NCBI GenBank assembly: GCA_030760725.1
Contig: JASWHV010000019.1
Coordinates: 36,707,944-36,771,943 of the forward strand
Direction: 5' to 3'
DNA length: 64,000 nucleotides
DNA from: Neostapfia colusana
Taxonomy: Eukaryota; Streptophyta; Magnoliopsida; Poales; Poaceae
A program made the translations under genes and the position numbers. The notes under the pieces are model-generated. The model was given only the letters and a program-made list of their open reading frames with translations, was not told the DNA's origin and ran no database searches. Positions 1-10,500 of this stretch are shown here, one piece after another; within the stretch, counting starts at the first letter, position 1; each line of letters opens with the position of its first letter.

Positions 1-263
1 ACATAGAAATGGAGAGGGGAATGTAGAAATGGAGCAAGTAACATAGAAATGGTGGGGAATGGGAAAAAATATAGCTTAAATGAGCCAATTCCAATTTCCC
101 CAAATTTTCCCCCAAATCTCCAAATTCCCCAATTCTCCCCCAAAGGGGAATTTTCCCCACATTTGGGGAATTTCCCCCACATTGCTGCCGCACCCAATTA
201 TTTGAGGAAAAGTTTGTTAGGATTTTGCTCCAATTGGATTAGGATTCTATCCCCTCCCCCCTT

Positions 264-270
264 TATAAAT
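264..270 (+). promoter_or_regulatory. Putative TATA box of LTR S
   Basis: TATAAAT follows a C/T-rich stretch and precedes a C-rich leader, the usual layout of a plant LTR promoter. The matching poly(A) signal lies about 1.6 kb downstream once the nested element T is removed. Confidence 0.5.
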
Positions 271-1093
271 AGAACCCAAACCCCCCCTGGCCGCAGCCCT
301 CCCCTCCCCCTTCCCCCCCCCCCAAGTCGGCGACTTGGTGGCCCTAGCCCCCAACTCGTCGTGTTGGCCCCCACCCCCTCGCCGGAGTTCAGCCGCCGGT
401 CAGCCCAGCCGGTGAGCCCCGCCAACGAGCCCCGCCGTCGAGCCCTGCCTTTGAGCCCCGCCGTCGAGCCCCGCCGGTTTTTGACGGTGGAATTGATCTA
501 GATCTTGAGTCAAGACCATAACCACGTCCACACTTGATCCCAGAATCATTGTTCGTCATAAAACCCCATGAAAGCCCGTTAAAACATGCAAGAACACGTA
601 CAAACTGGTTTAATAAAACAGCACCATAGGATTTGCATTCATCTACCCCATCGCATCTTGAGTTAAGTTTGTGCATGATGATTGATTGCTGTAAATTTTG
701 TATGTGCGTGGTTGTGAGGATAAGGACAAGCTGAAGAGGCGATCTACGAGGATATACAGCACCAAGATTTTGAGACGCTTGAACAATAAGAGCCAAGGGA
801 GCAAGGCAAGTGCCCCTTGACCATATTGATCCCATGTTTTGAAACTGTTTTGTTTGCGAAAACTCGTATGCTTGAGTCAACTTGATGGGGCACCCTTTTA
901 TAGGAGTTTACTAGTTTTGTTAACCATTCTTGTCGCTGGGAAAGTTGATGAGCCGGGTATGGTCGTTTTTCCTTTTTGCTTCGCTTAATCTACGGAATAC
1001 GGGAAGCTGAACTAAAACATGGTTAGCTACTGCACTCAAATGAATAATGATAATGAGAACTTGATGATGATAATGATCATGGAATCGGGGGGA

Positions 1094-1098
1094 GATCT
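1094..1098. repeat. Target-site duplication of T, left copy
   Basis: GATCT directly precedes the TG that starts the 5' LTR of T. The same five bases follow the 3' LTR at 15978-15982. A 5-bp duplication is standard for Ty3/gypsy integrase. Confidence 0.93.
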
Positions 1099-3654
1099 TG
1101 TAAGGGCCTCAGTTTTTGACACACATTTGCAGTGTTCATCACCACACCACACACCTCATTTGAGGAAGAATGATGAACACAAATGAAGAGCAAGTAACAA
1201 TTATCAACATGCTCATTAGAGAACAAACTCACACAATGCAAAAGTGGTATTTCCCACATGTGATATAGATGGGCTGGACATAGGAAAAACTCCTACACTT
1301 TACTAAGGATGTCCATGCCAAGTTTCACCCAAATTCAAAACCTTTTTGAGGTCATTTTGGGTATAGTTAGGAAGAGGGAAGTTTGAAACCATATTCAAAT
1401 TCAAACTGTTTTTATCCCATGAATTTAAAAGTGTGAGGCATATTCTTACTCAGCACATTTTTGTGAGCTCACACACCAATTTTCACTCCATTTGGAGTTG
1501 ATCTTGACATGAGCTAAGGGGGAGAAATTCAAACTTTATTTGAATTTCAAACTGAACTTGTGCTGAAATTCATTCAAACCAAACCTCATTTGAACTTTGA
1601 TCAATTCAAATGGCTCAGGGGTGAATAATTTGAATCACCAGGGGTATTATGGGGTTCACTGTTTACTACAGTGATTAGGAGTAAATTCCAGAGGTTAAAA
1701 CCCCGGGTGGGGCCCACATGTCATAGAGGGAAGAAGGAGAAACTTGGAACCAAAGTCAGAGTCTCGGTGGGAAATTCCACCGAGCAGCTGTCGGCTGTGC
1801 CACCGAGCAGCTGCCGGCGCCACCAGCTGCTTCCCCCTCCGCGCGCTGGCGCCCAGGGCGGCTTGCTCGTGCCCCCATGCGACCGGCACCGCCTCAGCCG
1901 AGCAGGAGTCAGCCGGCTTTATCTTCTCGTGGGCAGAACCGAGCAGTGGCATTGTTTCTCGCCGCAGCTCTCCGCTCAATCGGAAAAACCAGCAAGACAA
2001 TCTCCTTCGTTCCTGAGCTGCTAGGCAGCCACCGGAGGTCGTGCACCACCCTCCCAACGCCTGAACCACCGAGTTTCGGCCCCTGTTCCCGTGACCAACG
2101 ACGACCGCCGCAGTTTAGCTGAAGGACGGCGATCGGTCTCACGCGGGCAGCACGCTGCAACCACTTCCACGGCCGAGCAAGGGCGGCAACAGGAGCGCAC
2201 GGACTCCACACTGCTTCCACCTGAAGCTCAAGCCACGCCGTGAACTCTCGCCGGCGAATTCTCAGTTTTGCTCCGGCAACCTTAAACTGAGCTTCCGGTA
2301 CGGTTTCTTTAAATTCACGTTCTATGATCTTTTGGAGGTCATCGAATCCTGCACATATACCCTGGACTAGCCGGCGATCAAGTTCTTTTCTGCATCCGTG
2401 GCGTGAAACTGTCTAGGAGTAACGAATTTCGAGCTCGATCAAGGGCGGTCATGGCGGACACGATCAGTCACACGGTGCCGATCGACTTGCCGCCATCCCT
2501 GAACCCTTTTGACACCTTGTCGAGTTCCCTAGAGGTACACTGATGCTGTAGGACCGTTTGTTCGAGGTGTTGGCGGGTTAGGACCCACGGTCGACGGTGC
2601 CGAACCTCAACCAAGGCCGCGGCACGTCACCGGGCTATTTCCGGTCACCCTCAGCCCGACCTGACACCACCGAAGTGTTCCTCGACGTCGACAACCCCCT
2701 GGCGGCGAGTTTCAGCCCATGGGAGGTCCGACAGCGGCGAGCTGGCGAGCTCCTAGCCTGCTCCGGCGAGGTCGGTGGCGCGGGCGCAAGAGAACGGCGG
2801 GGGGAAGAAGAAGTCAGCTGACCCACGTGTCAGCGGCTGAAGAATTTAAATCGGGATCGAGTGTGGCCGGGGATCCGCTGTGCTGGCGCGCCAATACCCT
2901 CTGAGCTCCGGTGTGCCGGACACCTCCGCGCTCGACACGTGTGGTATCTCCGGGGTACCGGACACCTCCGCGCTCAACACGTGTCCCCGCGGGCCCCCGC
3001 GAGATTTCAATTTGTCCCCGATTTTCAGAATTCTTCCAAACTTCAAATCCTCACAACTTTAGCTAGGAACCTTCAAATTAAGTGAGACCAACTCCATTAG
3101 AAGCCTCTGAAAATCTAGTTTTCAGAAAGTCATAGTTTGTTTCATGAAAATTCCTAGAACACCCTAAGAGTTCCAATTAAGGTCAAGGACATAATTAATT
3201 GTGGAGGGCTCAAATGAGCTTTGCTGCAACTAAAACTTGACCAACTCTCGGTTTGGGTTGTAACCAAGCCACAGTAAAAGTTTCACAGTCATTAGGCCTG
3301 TTTAGCAAGGGTTATAGACTTCACAACTTCAAAGTTAATACAAATGCATTTAAATTGATACATATATTGCTCTTATAATGTAGTCGCTAAGGTCGAGGAG
3401 GAACCCGAAGTCCTAGACTTCGCTACTCCGGAGGAACAGCTAGCCTACGATCAAGAGCAGCAAGGCAAGCTCCGGTTTGCATTAAACTTTTTACAAATGT
3501 TTATTGTTTTGAGCATATCTTTGAATATTGTTCTTTGCATTAGAGTCTTGATTGGAAACCCAACTGCATAGCCAAGAAAACCATGGGTGGGGTTTAGGAT
3601 TGAAAACCTCGTTAGCCACTGCATTGCTAAGATAGAGTAGGATTCGGTACAAGT

Positions 3655-3674
3655 CGAGTAGTTGGAACTACTCG
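3655..3674. promoter_or_regulatory. Conserved LTR palindrome
   Basis: CGAGTAGTTGGAACTACTCG has a 7-bp perfect stem (CGAGTAG/CTACTCG) around six bases. The 3' LTR copy is at 14767-14786. Related hairpins lie in the LTRs of A (22387-22407), B (27726-27745), C (35841-35861) and D (43273-43293). Conservation across families suggests a function, but none is known to me. Confidence 0.55.
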
Positions 3675-4763
3675 CGAGCATAGGCTAGAGGCACTCGACT
3701 CGGGTAGTGTTAGCACATGAAACACATGGCAAGAAAATGAGACCAAGCGGAGAGTAAGGGCAGCAGGACTTTGGGGGCCTGTGTGCTGTAGCTCCGCTTG
3801 TGTCGATTGAGGACCGAGCCGTGTGTGGGCCTGTTGAACAAGCTAGAACAGTACCGAAGACCTACCGGCTATATGGGAACCGGGAAACTGATGTAACTCG
3901 GGTAGCTGGGTGTTGAGGCATAGCTGGTCGTTCAGAGGGTAGGTTGAGAGCTCGAGGTGTAAATTGGCTGGCGGCACTGAGATGCGCGTGCAGAGACCTC
4001 TTGCTCGGGACGATTGGACCGGTTCAACATTTGGCTAACGGGTGAAAGGTAGTCGCGTACGGCGTCCGTGATGGTTGTTGTAGGCAACATCGATTACGGG
4101 CGTACGCGACGGGTTGTTCGGGTAACCCTGCAGGTGTAAATCGATTATAATCGCCGTCCCTCGCGGTCAGTGAGTACCACTTGTTCACTGTACCATGACG
4201 TAGAAAGAACAGGCTAGTTACATGTTAAAATGTTGCTGATTGAAAGCTGGACATTGATTGTTAATGATATGCTGTAGCTTAGAGCTAACTAAAGTTCTTT
4301 TCAACTTTGGGCAAAGTACATGAGAGAAATGCGTTTCTTGTTTGATTGTGGCTCTCTCATGTGCCTTAGCGTAAGGTTCTCCACGACCTGCTGCTAAAAC
4401 TTGAAAGTAAGGTTCTACTAAATAGGCGAGTCCTTGCAACTGATTTTTACCTCATGTAACCCATTACCCTCATGTAGAAGTTCCATGTTTAGGTGAGACG
4501 GGTCAGACTTGCTGAGCCTTCGTGCTCACTGCTTGTGTTTGAAGATTTTGCAGGGTTCTATGAGGAAGGGACTCTCGAGGAGGAGACGGAACCCCAGGAG
4601 GGGAACCCCGTCGAGTGGGAGTCGTGCACGCCGCAGAGTTAGTGTGCTTGTGTGCTAGCAAGGGCACGTTCGAGGGCTGAACGTGCACTTGATGCTTAGT
4701 CTACGCCCGCGAGTGTAGACTGAACTTATTTTGCTGTAAATATGTTCATAAACCTGTTTATGT

Positions 4764-4769
4764 AATAAA
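4764..4769 (+). terminator. LTR poly(A) signal of T
   Basis: AATAAA lies about 100 bases before the LTR end, preceded by TTTATGT. The 3' LTR has it at 15869-15874. The position suits the R-U5 boundary. Confidence 0.6.
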
Positions 4770-4876
4770 CTTCCGCTTCCGCTTTGTACCTTTGACGTGT
4801 GTTATACGGGGTTGTGCAACGCAGCACTCCTCAGCGTGATCCTGGCTTGACAGGACCAATGGGGTCGTGTCAGCGT

Positions 4877-4888
4877 TGGTATCAGAGC
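4877..4888 (+). other. Primer binding site of T (tRNA-Met type)
   Basis: TGGTATCAGAGC begins four bases after the 5' LTR. It is the standard 12-base complement of the initiator tRNA-Met 3' end used by most Ty3 and Copia elements in plants. Confidence 0.95.
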
Positions 4889-6372
4889 TCGCTTGAGGTT
4901 TAACACAGTACAAAGGTCTTCTTTTTCAAAAATCCAGTGAGGAACGAGTTAGTAGCCCGTATAAGGATGTTATTAGTATATAGAAAGTGGCTTATTAACC
5001 TATTTGTTATATCGGAAAATCGTGCATCTCGGGACGTTCATGTCTTGGGGGTGCACGTAAGCGCTGTCCACCAGTGCGCACAAGCTGAAGGGTGGAGCCC
5101 CACGGGTGGCAGGTAACCCGACCCGCTTTAGTATCCTCTACGACTCTTCATGTCGTTTGGGGTATTCGAGCAACGTCTGTCCCTGGCGTGCGTGGTGCAA
5201 CATGGGAGACCCCGTCACGTGGTCTGAAACGTGAACACGTAACTCAAGGCGTGTTTGGCATGAGAACATCCGGGCGAGTGATGGCGGCTGGGTGTACGAA
5301 CTGTATGGATTCCGGGCTCGGTGTGCAGCCGAGTCTGATGATTGTTTGAGTTTCTGCAAGTAGCCTTACCATGCAACGGTAGACGTGTAGCATCCGTGTG
5401 CGAGTGACGTTTAGTGCCACTGAAATAACGAAGCCGGCTAAGTCCGGTATAGGTTTTTCTTTGTGAGGACGTAGTACCGACATAATCTGGTGACGCATCG
5501 ACGTCACACCCCATTAAATGAACAACCTCATTTAAAAACTGGAAGGTTTTGATCCCAAGTAGTAAAACTTGATGTAACTCCTTCCCTTGAGCAGGATATT
5601 CAAAGTTAACAAGTTTTCAACTTATAGGTTGTTAAGGATAGAACACTCTGTTTTCAGCTGAATCAAGGCTGAAGTTAATCAGATGTTAGAGGTTGAGTTC
5701 TTTCCAGGGTGGGGTCATATGATACATTTCTGGAAAGCTTTGGAGGAGCGTTACAACTTTTCCGTTGGGTTCCAGAGGTGTTTCATCCCTTAACCACTCG
5801 AAAAATGCAGTAAGTTGAAACTGTCCAGAAAACGGGACAGAGTAAAGACTCTCTGTAAACTCTCTGTAAATTAAGCATAACTTCCTGCTTAAAAATCCAA
5901 AAATAGGAAATGAGGTACTTCTGGAAAGCTTATGAGATGGGTTACGACTTTGTAACAGAAAGTTTTGTCAGATTGGGAACAGAATTAACTGGGATTCTTG
6001 GATCCATTCAGTACCTAAAGCAGGGAGGTGCTGTCCAATTGATTCCAGAAATTCTGTTAACTTTGACATCTCATAACTTTTGAACCAGGACAGATCTTAG
6101 GCCAAGCATATACTTTCTGGAAAGCTATTGGAGTTAGCTTTAACTTTGATGTTGAGCTCCAGAACTGGTTTTGCTTTTAACATGGCCTAAATCAGGTTGA
6201 AATGGAAACTGGTCAGGGCTGTCATGGGAACAGTAGATCAGCAGTCAAATTTGTTTAAAAAAATTTGAACTATGTTTCCAAGTTTTATGGGTTCAATGAC
6301 ATGTTTTATGTTATAACTCAGGGGTTTACTGTTTAAATAAATATTTGGCAATTCTCAAATATATTTTTACGG
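4889..6372 (+). other. Untranslated leader of T with diverged internal repeats
   Basis: No credible ORF. A block at about 5040-5090 carries palindromes GTGCAC (5051), AGCGCT (5060) and GTGCGCAC (5074), and recurs in the leaders of C (about 37300) and B (about 26345, reverse strand). From about 5700 to 6300 there are three diverged copies of a unit of about 195 bases, marked by TCTGGAAAGCT at 5729, 5920 and 6116. The same three-copy pattern is seen in C (about 38010-38400). A role in RNA packaging or dimerisation is a guess from position. Confidence 0.6.
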
Positions 6373-7353
6373 ATGACAGCAGATAGACAGTTGGAGAACG
6401 GGTGGGTGGTTTCCTACTGTTCTGACTGTAGCGGCTACCCGGAAGCATTGTGGCAAATGCTCCAATATTTCTGGTACAACCAGATGCCGCAATACTTCGC
6501 CAAGGAAGAAGGCGAAGAGGGGAACAAGACGTGGACGATCCATGTCGAGGTTCCTGCAGGACCTACGCCACCCGGTTGGGTGCCATTCACCGTCACGGTG
6601 AGAGGAAGACAACCGGAAGGGATGTGGCAAGTGGCAGCCCGTGACACTATGTCACGTTTCTGCCAACTACACGTGCAGGATATGGAGGGCACTCCATACG
6701 CACTCGTTCCAGTGGAGGGACGAGCTCAGCATGTGTGGGAAGAGAGGTACCTGGAGGCAACGGACCCGAGTTGCCCAAGGTACAACCCCGCGGAGGCAAA
6801 TCTCAGCCTCCAGATGAGGGCGGGAAACGCCGTGATGGACAGCCAAGCTGTTCATACGGAGCATCTCGCCACAAAGCTCAAGGAGAGCACAAGCCGTGGA
6901 GATCATTTCGAGAGTGCTCACAGCGCACTCCGCAATGTGCTCCTTCCGACGATCAAGCGACTGAATGAACAACACAATCAGTTGCGTCGTCTGAAGAAGG
7001 CAAGGAAGAAGAGCCGTGTTGACATCGCGGCGTTGCAAGAGCTGGTGCAGACCCTAACCCAGCAGAATGAGGACCTTGCTCAAGAGCGGGACGACACTAT
7101 TGAGGAAGGACAAGGCTGGGAAGAGGACTACAACCAAGCTATGGATGAGGTCCATGCTTTGCAGGACCTCGTGCCCCCCGGTGTTAGGCGTACCGGTAGT
7201 CTTGGGTCTTCCAGCAATGGGAGAACCCGGGATGGGAGAAGAGGTGGTAGACCCAGAGCCACCAGCAGAGGTACCGGAGGAGGACGACCCCCAGGAGGTC
7301 GAGTTCTACTCCGAGTAGGGGGTTACGGTTGCCAAGTAGGGCAGCCAGGGTAG
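6373..7353 (+). CDS. ORF0: accessory coiled-coil protein upstream of gag
   Basis: A 326-residue ATG ORF lies in the leader of T, between the primer site and gag, on the sense strand. I do not recognise a named family; it resembles unnamed retrotransposon-linked proteins of grasses only in general build. Residues about 1-135 are mixed and Trp/Tyr-rich (YFWYNQMPQYF near 32). Residues about 185-275 are charged and heptad-like, including NEQHNQLRRLKKARKK, so a coiled coil is likely. The tail from about residue 270 is Gly/Arg-rich and looks like a frame error: from about 7181 the +1 frame instead gives an acidic tail with PEEDDPQEVEFYSE and stops at 7318. A six-C run at about 7181-7186 is the likely slip site. 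The homologous leader of B lacks nearly the whole ORF. Function unknown. Confidence 0.6.
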   Translation: MTADRQLENGWVVSYCSDCSGYPEALWQMLQYFWYNQMPQYFAKEEGEEGNKTWTIHVEVPAGPTPPGWVPFTVTVRGRQPEGMWQVAARDTMSRFCQLHVQDMEGTPYALVPVEGRAQHVWEERYLEATDPSCPRYNPAEANLSLQMRAGNAVMDSQAVHTEHLATKLKESTSRGDHFESAHSALRNVLLPTIKRLNEQHNQLRRLKKARKKSRVDIAALQELVQTLTQQNEDLAQERDDTIEEGQGWEEDYNQAMDEVHALQDLVPPGVRRTGSLGSSSNGRTRDGRRGGRPRATSRGTGGGRPPGGRVLLRVGGYGCQVGQPG

Positions 7354-7590
7354 CGTAACCCAACTTTTGTAATCGGTGACGTGTCGTGTAGACAGTAGCG
7401 TATGTATAGGTAGTGACGACATGAGCACGACTTCTCGGAGATCCGAGAATAATGTATCTTGTATAAAGTTTATGCTTTATCAATATATGTGAATGTTGTG
7501 CAAATTAATCATGTGTCACTTCAATACCTACTGTTGCTTATGGAATTTTAAGTAAGACATGTGCTAATCGCTGCTGTTTTGAATTTCAGA

Positions 7591-10500
7591 ATGACGCGTA
7601 CTCGTGCCAACCCGGACGTTGGGGGTACCAGTCAAGGGGGAGAGACCTCCCAACCACCTCCCGAGGACTCCTCGGGACAACAACAGCAACAGCAAACACC
7701 GCCACCGCCACTGCCGACGGTTACATTGGCCGACATTGTCGCGGCAATGGCGGGTTCACATCAGCAGCACACGGAGCTGCTGCAAACTTTAATTGCGAAT
7801 ACGTCTCGCCCAGAGAGACGTCAGGACCGTGAGGAGCGTCAACAGAGCTCCTATTCTGACTTCCTAGCAACTCATCCCCTGGTATTCTCAAGGGCGGATG
7901 AACCACTTGACGCGGACAACTGGCTCCGCGCCATAGAGATGAAGTTCGGGCTGCTCCAAATCAGCGAGCAGCGCAAGACTCAGTTTGCGGTCCAGCAGCT
8001 CCAAGGAACCGCGAGCGCATGGTGGGCCAACTTTTGTGCTTCACAACCCACCGACCGAGTGATGACCTGGGCGGAGTTCCGGACGGCCTTCAGGGCCTAT
8101 CATATACCGCCCGGTCTGATGAAGAGGAAGACGCAGGAGTTCCTACACCTGCAACAAGGGAGCCGGAACGCGCTGGAATACTCCAGGGTGTTTAACGATC
8201 TCACGCTATATGCATCGTATCACGCGGATACAGACGAGAAGCGGCGAGACCATTTTTACCAGGGGCTTAACCCGCTCCTGAAGGACAAGTTGGCAATGTT
8301 CAATCACGGCAGCCTCAACGACATCATTGATGCTGCGATTGTTCAGGAGGACTCCGGCAAGGAGTTGGCGGCAGCAGAGCGAAAGCGAAGCGCGCCGCAG
8401 AGCAGCGGAGAAGGAGGCGGTCCTTCTCAGAAGTTTCGGATGGCGAATCGCCCACCATCAGGTCCACGCTGGCAGCCACCACAGCGGTCGATGCCGTTCC
8501 GCAGTCGGCCATATTCTTCACCGGCATTCCGGCCGGCACTGCCAGTACCACCGCAACAACAACAGCAGCAGCGGGCGATGCCGCGTGCGTTTGCACCTCC
8601 GCAACGCATGCCGGGCTTTCGTCCACCGAGCACTCCACCAGCAGCGGCCACATGTTACAAGTGTGGTCGTCCAGGACACTTCGCGAGCAGTTGCCCGGAG
8701 AGGCAAGGCGGCGGAGTGGCACCACAGTTTCCGGGGAGGAATCAACCCCGGAACCCTACTAATGCGCGGCGGGCAAACCCTAGGCCCGGCACCGTCCACC
8801 AGCTTGCCATAGAGGACGTGCCGGAGGGCGAGCCAATCCTTGCGGGTATGTTCCAACTCCACCAGCATCCCGCTATAGTACTATTTGATTCAGGCGCCAC
8901 GCATAGCTTCATTAGCCAAGCTTTCATTGATAAGTATAGCTTGCAAATACTACCCACCGATAGTCCTTATGTGATCTGTTCACCGGGTGGGAAGATTTCA
9001 GCAAGCATGATGGTCCCAAAAGCGCCATTGTGCTTAGAGGGTAGAGTTTACCCTACGTCTCTCATAATTTTAGAGGGACAAAAGGTCGATGTCATCTTAG
9101 GGATGTCGTGGTTAACCCGCCACGGCGCTGTTTTAGACACCCTCCTCCGAGTCGTGCACTTGAACTCCGAAGTGCACGAGTCTCATTCATTATTTCTGGA
9201 CAGTCCAGAAATAAAACTTCCAAGTGTCTATCAAGCCACAACCATCAGATTGGAAGATATTCCGGTGGTCCGAGAGTTCCCTGATGTATTCCCGGACGAT
9301 TTGCCGGGGATGCCACCCGATAGAGAGGTGGAGTTCAAGATTGAACTTGCACCGGGAACCATGCCAATATCCCGAAGGCCGTACAAGATGGCACCCAAGG
9401 AGTTGGCTGAACTGAAGACTCAGCTCACGGACCTTCTGGAGAAGGGTTTTATTAGGCCGAGCTCCTCACCATGGGGATGTTCAGCATTATTTGTCAAGAA
9501 GAAGGATGAGACGTTGCGGCTTTACGTGGACTATCGTCCATTAAATGCCGTAACCATCAAGAACAAGTACCCGTTGCCACGGATCGACATGTTGTTTGAT
9601 CAGTTGGTCGAAGCAAAGATCTTTTCCAAGATGGATTTAAGATCCGGGTACCATCAGATTAAGATAAGGGCTGAGGACATTCCGAAGACGGCTTTCTCGA
9701 CGAGGTACGGACTTTATGAGTACCTGGTCATGTCCTTTGGCCTCACCAATGCTCCAGCTCACTTCATGTACTTGATGAACTCGGTATTCATGCCGGAGCT
9801 GGACAAGTTTGTCGTGGTCTTCATCGACGACATCCTGGTATATTCCAAGTCGGAGGAAGATCACAAGAAACATCTGCGTATAGTCTTGCAACGGCTGCGG
9901 GATCACAAGTTATACGCAAAATTCAGCAAATGCGAGTTTTGGATATCGCAAGTGCCTTTCCTTGGGCATATCATCTCAGAGGAGGGTATCGCTGTGGACC
10001 CGAGCAAGATCACGCAAGTGCTGAATTGGAAATCCCCGAGAACTGTTTATGAGGTACGGAGTTTCCTCGCACTCGCGGGATATTATCGGAGGTTCATTCC
10101 GAACTTCTCGAAGATTGTCAAGCCAATGACGGAGCTGCTGAAGAAGGCTACCAAATATTTTTGGAGTCCAACATGTGAAGCAGCATTCAAGGCTTTAGTC
10201 AAGCACCTGACATCAGCACCGGTTTTGGCGCAACCAGACACAACAAAACCGTTCGATGTGTACTGTGATGCATCCGGCATTGGGCTCGGGTGTGTGCTGA
10301 TGCAAGACCGAAGAGTGGTCGCGTATGGATCACGGCAGCTTAGAAACCATGAGCAAAATTATCCAACTCACGACTTGGAGCTCGCTGCCGTGGTACTTGC
10401 ACTGAAGATGTGGAGGCACTACCTACTCGGTAACCTCGTACATTTATATACCGACCACAAAAGCCTCAAGTACATATTCACTCAGAAGGAGCTGAATATG

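Larger units (their letters stand above)
1..1098 (+). mobile_element. Element S, left part of an interrupted LTR
   Basis: This is the left visible part of an LTR that continues at 15978 after the nested element T. No convincing coding sequence is present. It opens with three imperfect copies of a 12-base motif (ACATAGAAATGG), then a pyrimidine-rich stretch with a TATA box near 264 and a C-rich tract with short GAGCCCCGCC repeats around 411-475. The right part ends at 17185 in GGTGTCACA, a usual LTR end, and has a poly(A) signal near 17052. The LTR start should be left of the window, so I cannot tell a solo LTR from one end of a longer element. The family is not identified; I infer Ty3-type from its general look only. 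Confidence 0.55.
1099..4872 (+). repeat. 5' LTR of T (3774 bp)
   Basis: The LTR starts TGTAAGGGCC and ends GTCGTGTCA, and is matched by 12212-15977. It holds a 20-base palindrome at 3655-3674 that recurs in other LTRs here, a GC-rich stretch at about 1770-2820, and a poly(A) signal AATAAA at 4764-4769. The short ORFs in it occur in both LTR copies and lack recognisable domains, so I do not treat them as genes. Confidence 0.94.

Noticed and set aside
49..501. A 150-residue Pro-rich ORF at the left edge
   Set aside because: It runs through the TATA box and a C-rich LTR leader, is low in complexity and has no homology I recognise.
1671..3085. Many small ORFs in the GC-rich part of the T LTR, repeated at 12784-14197
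   Set aside because: They are in both LTRs and both strands, mutually overlapping, with no domain. They reflect GC-rich composition.
7561..7590. Start of T gag-pol at 7561
   Set aside because: That position is GTG. The first ATG, at 7591, gives MTRTRANP, matching the gag start of B (MTRSRANP).
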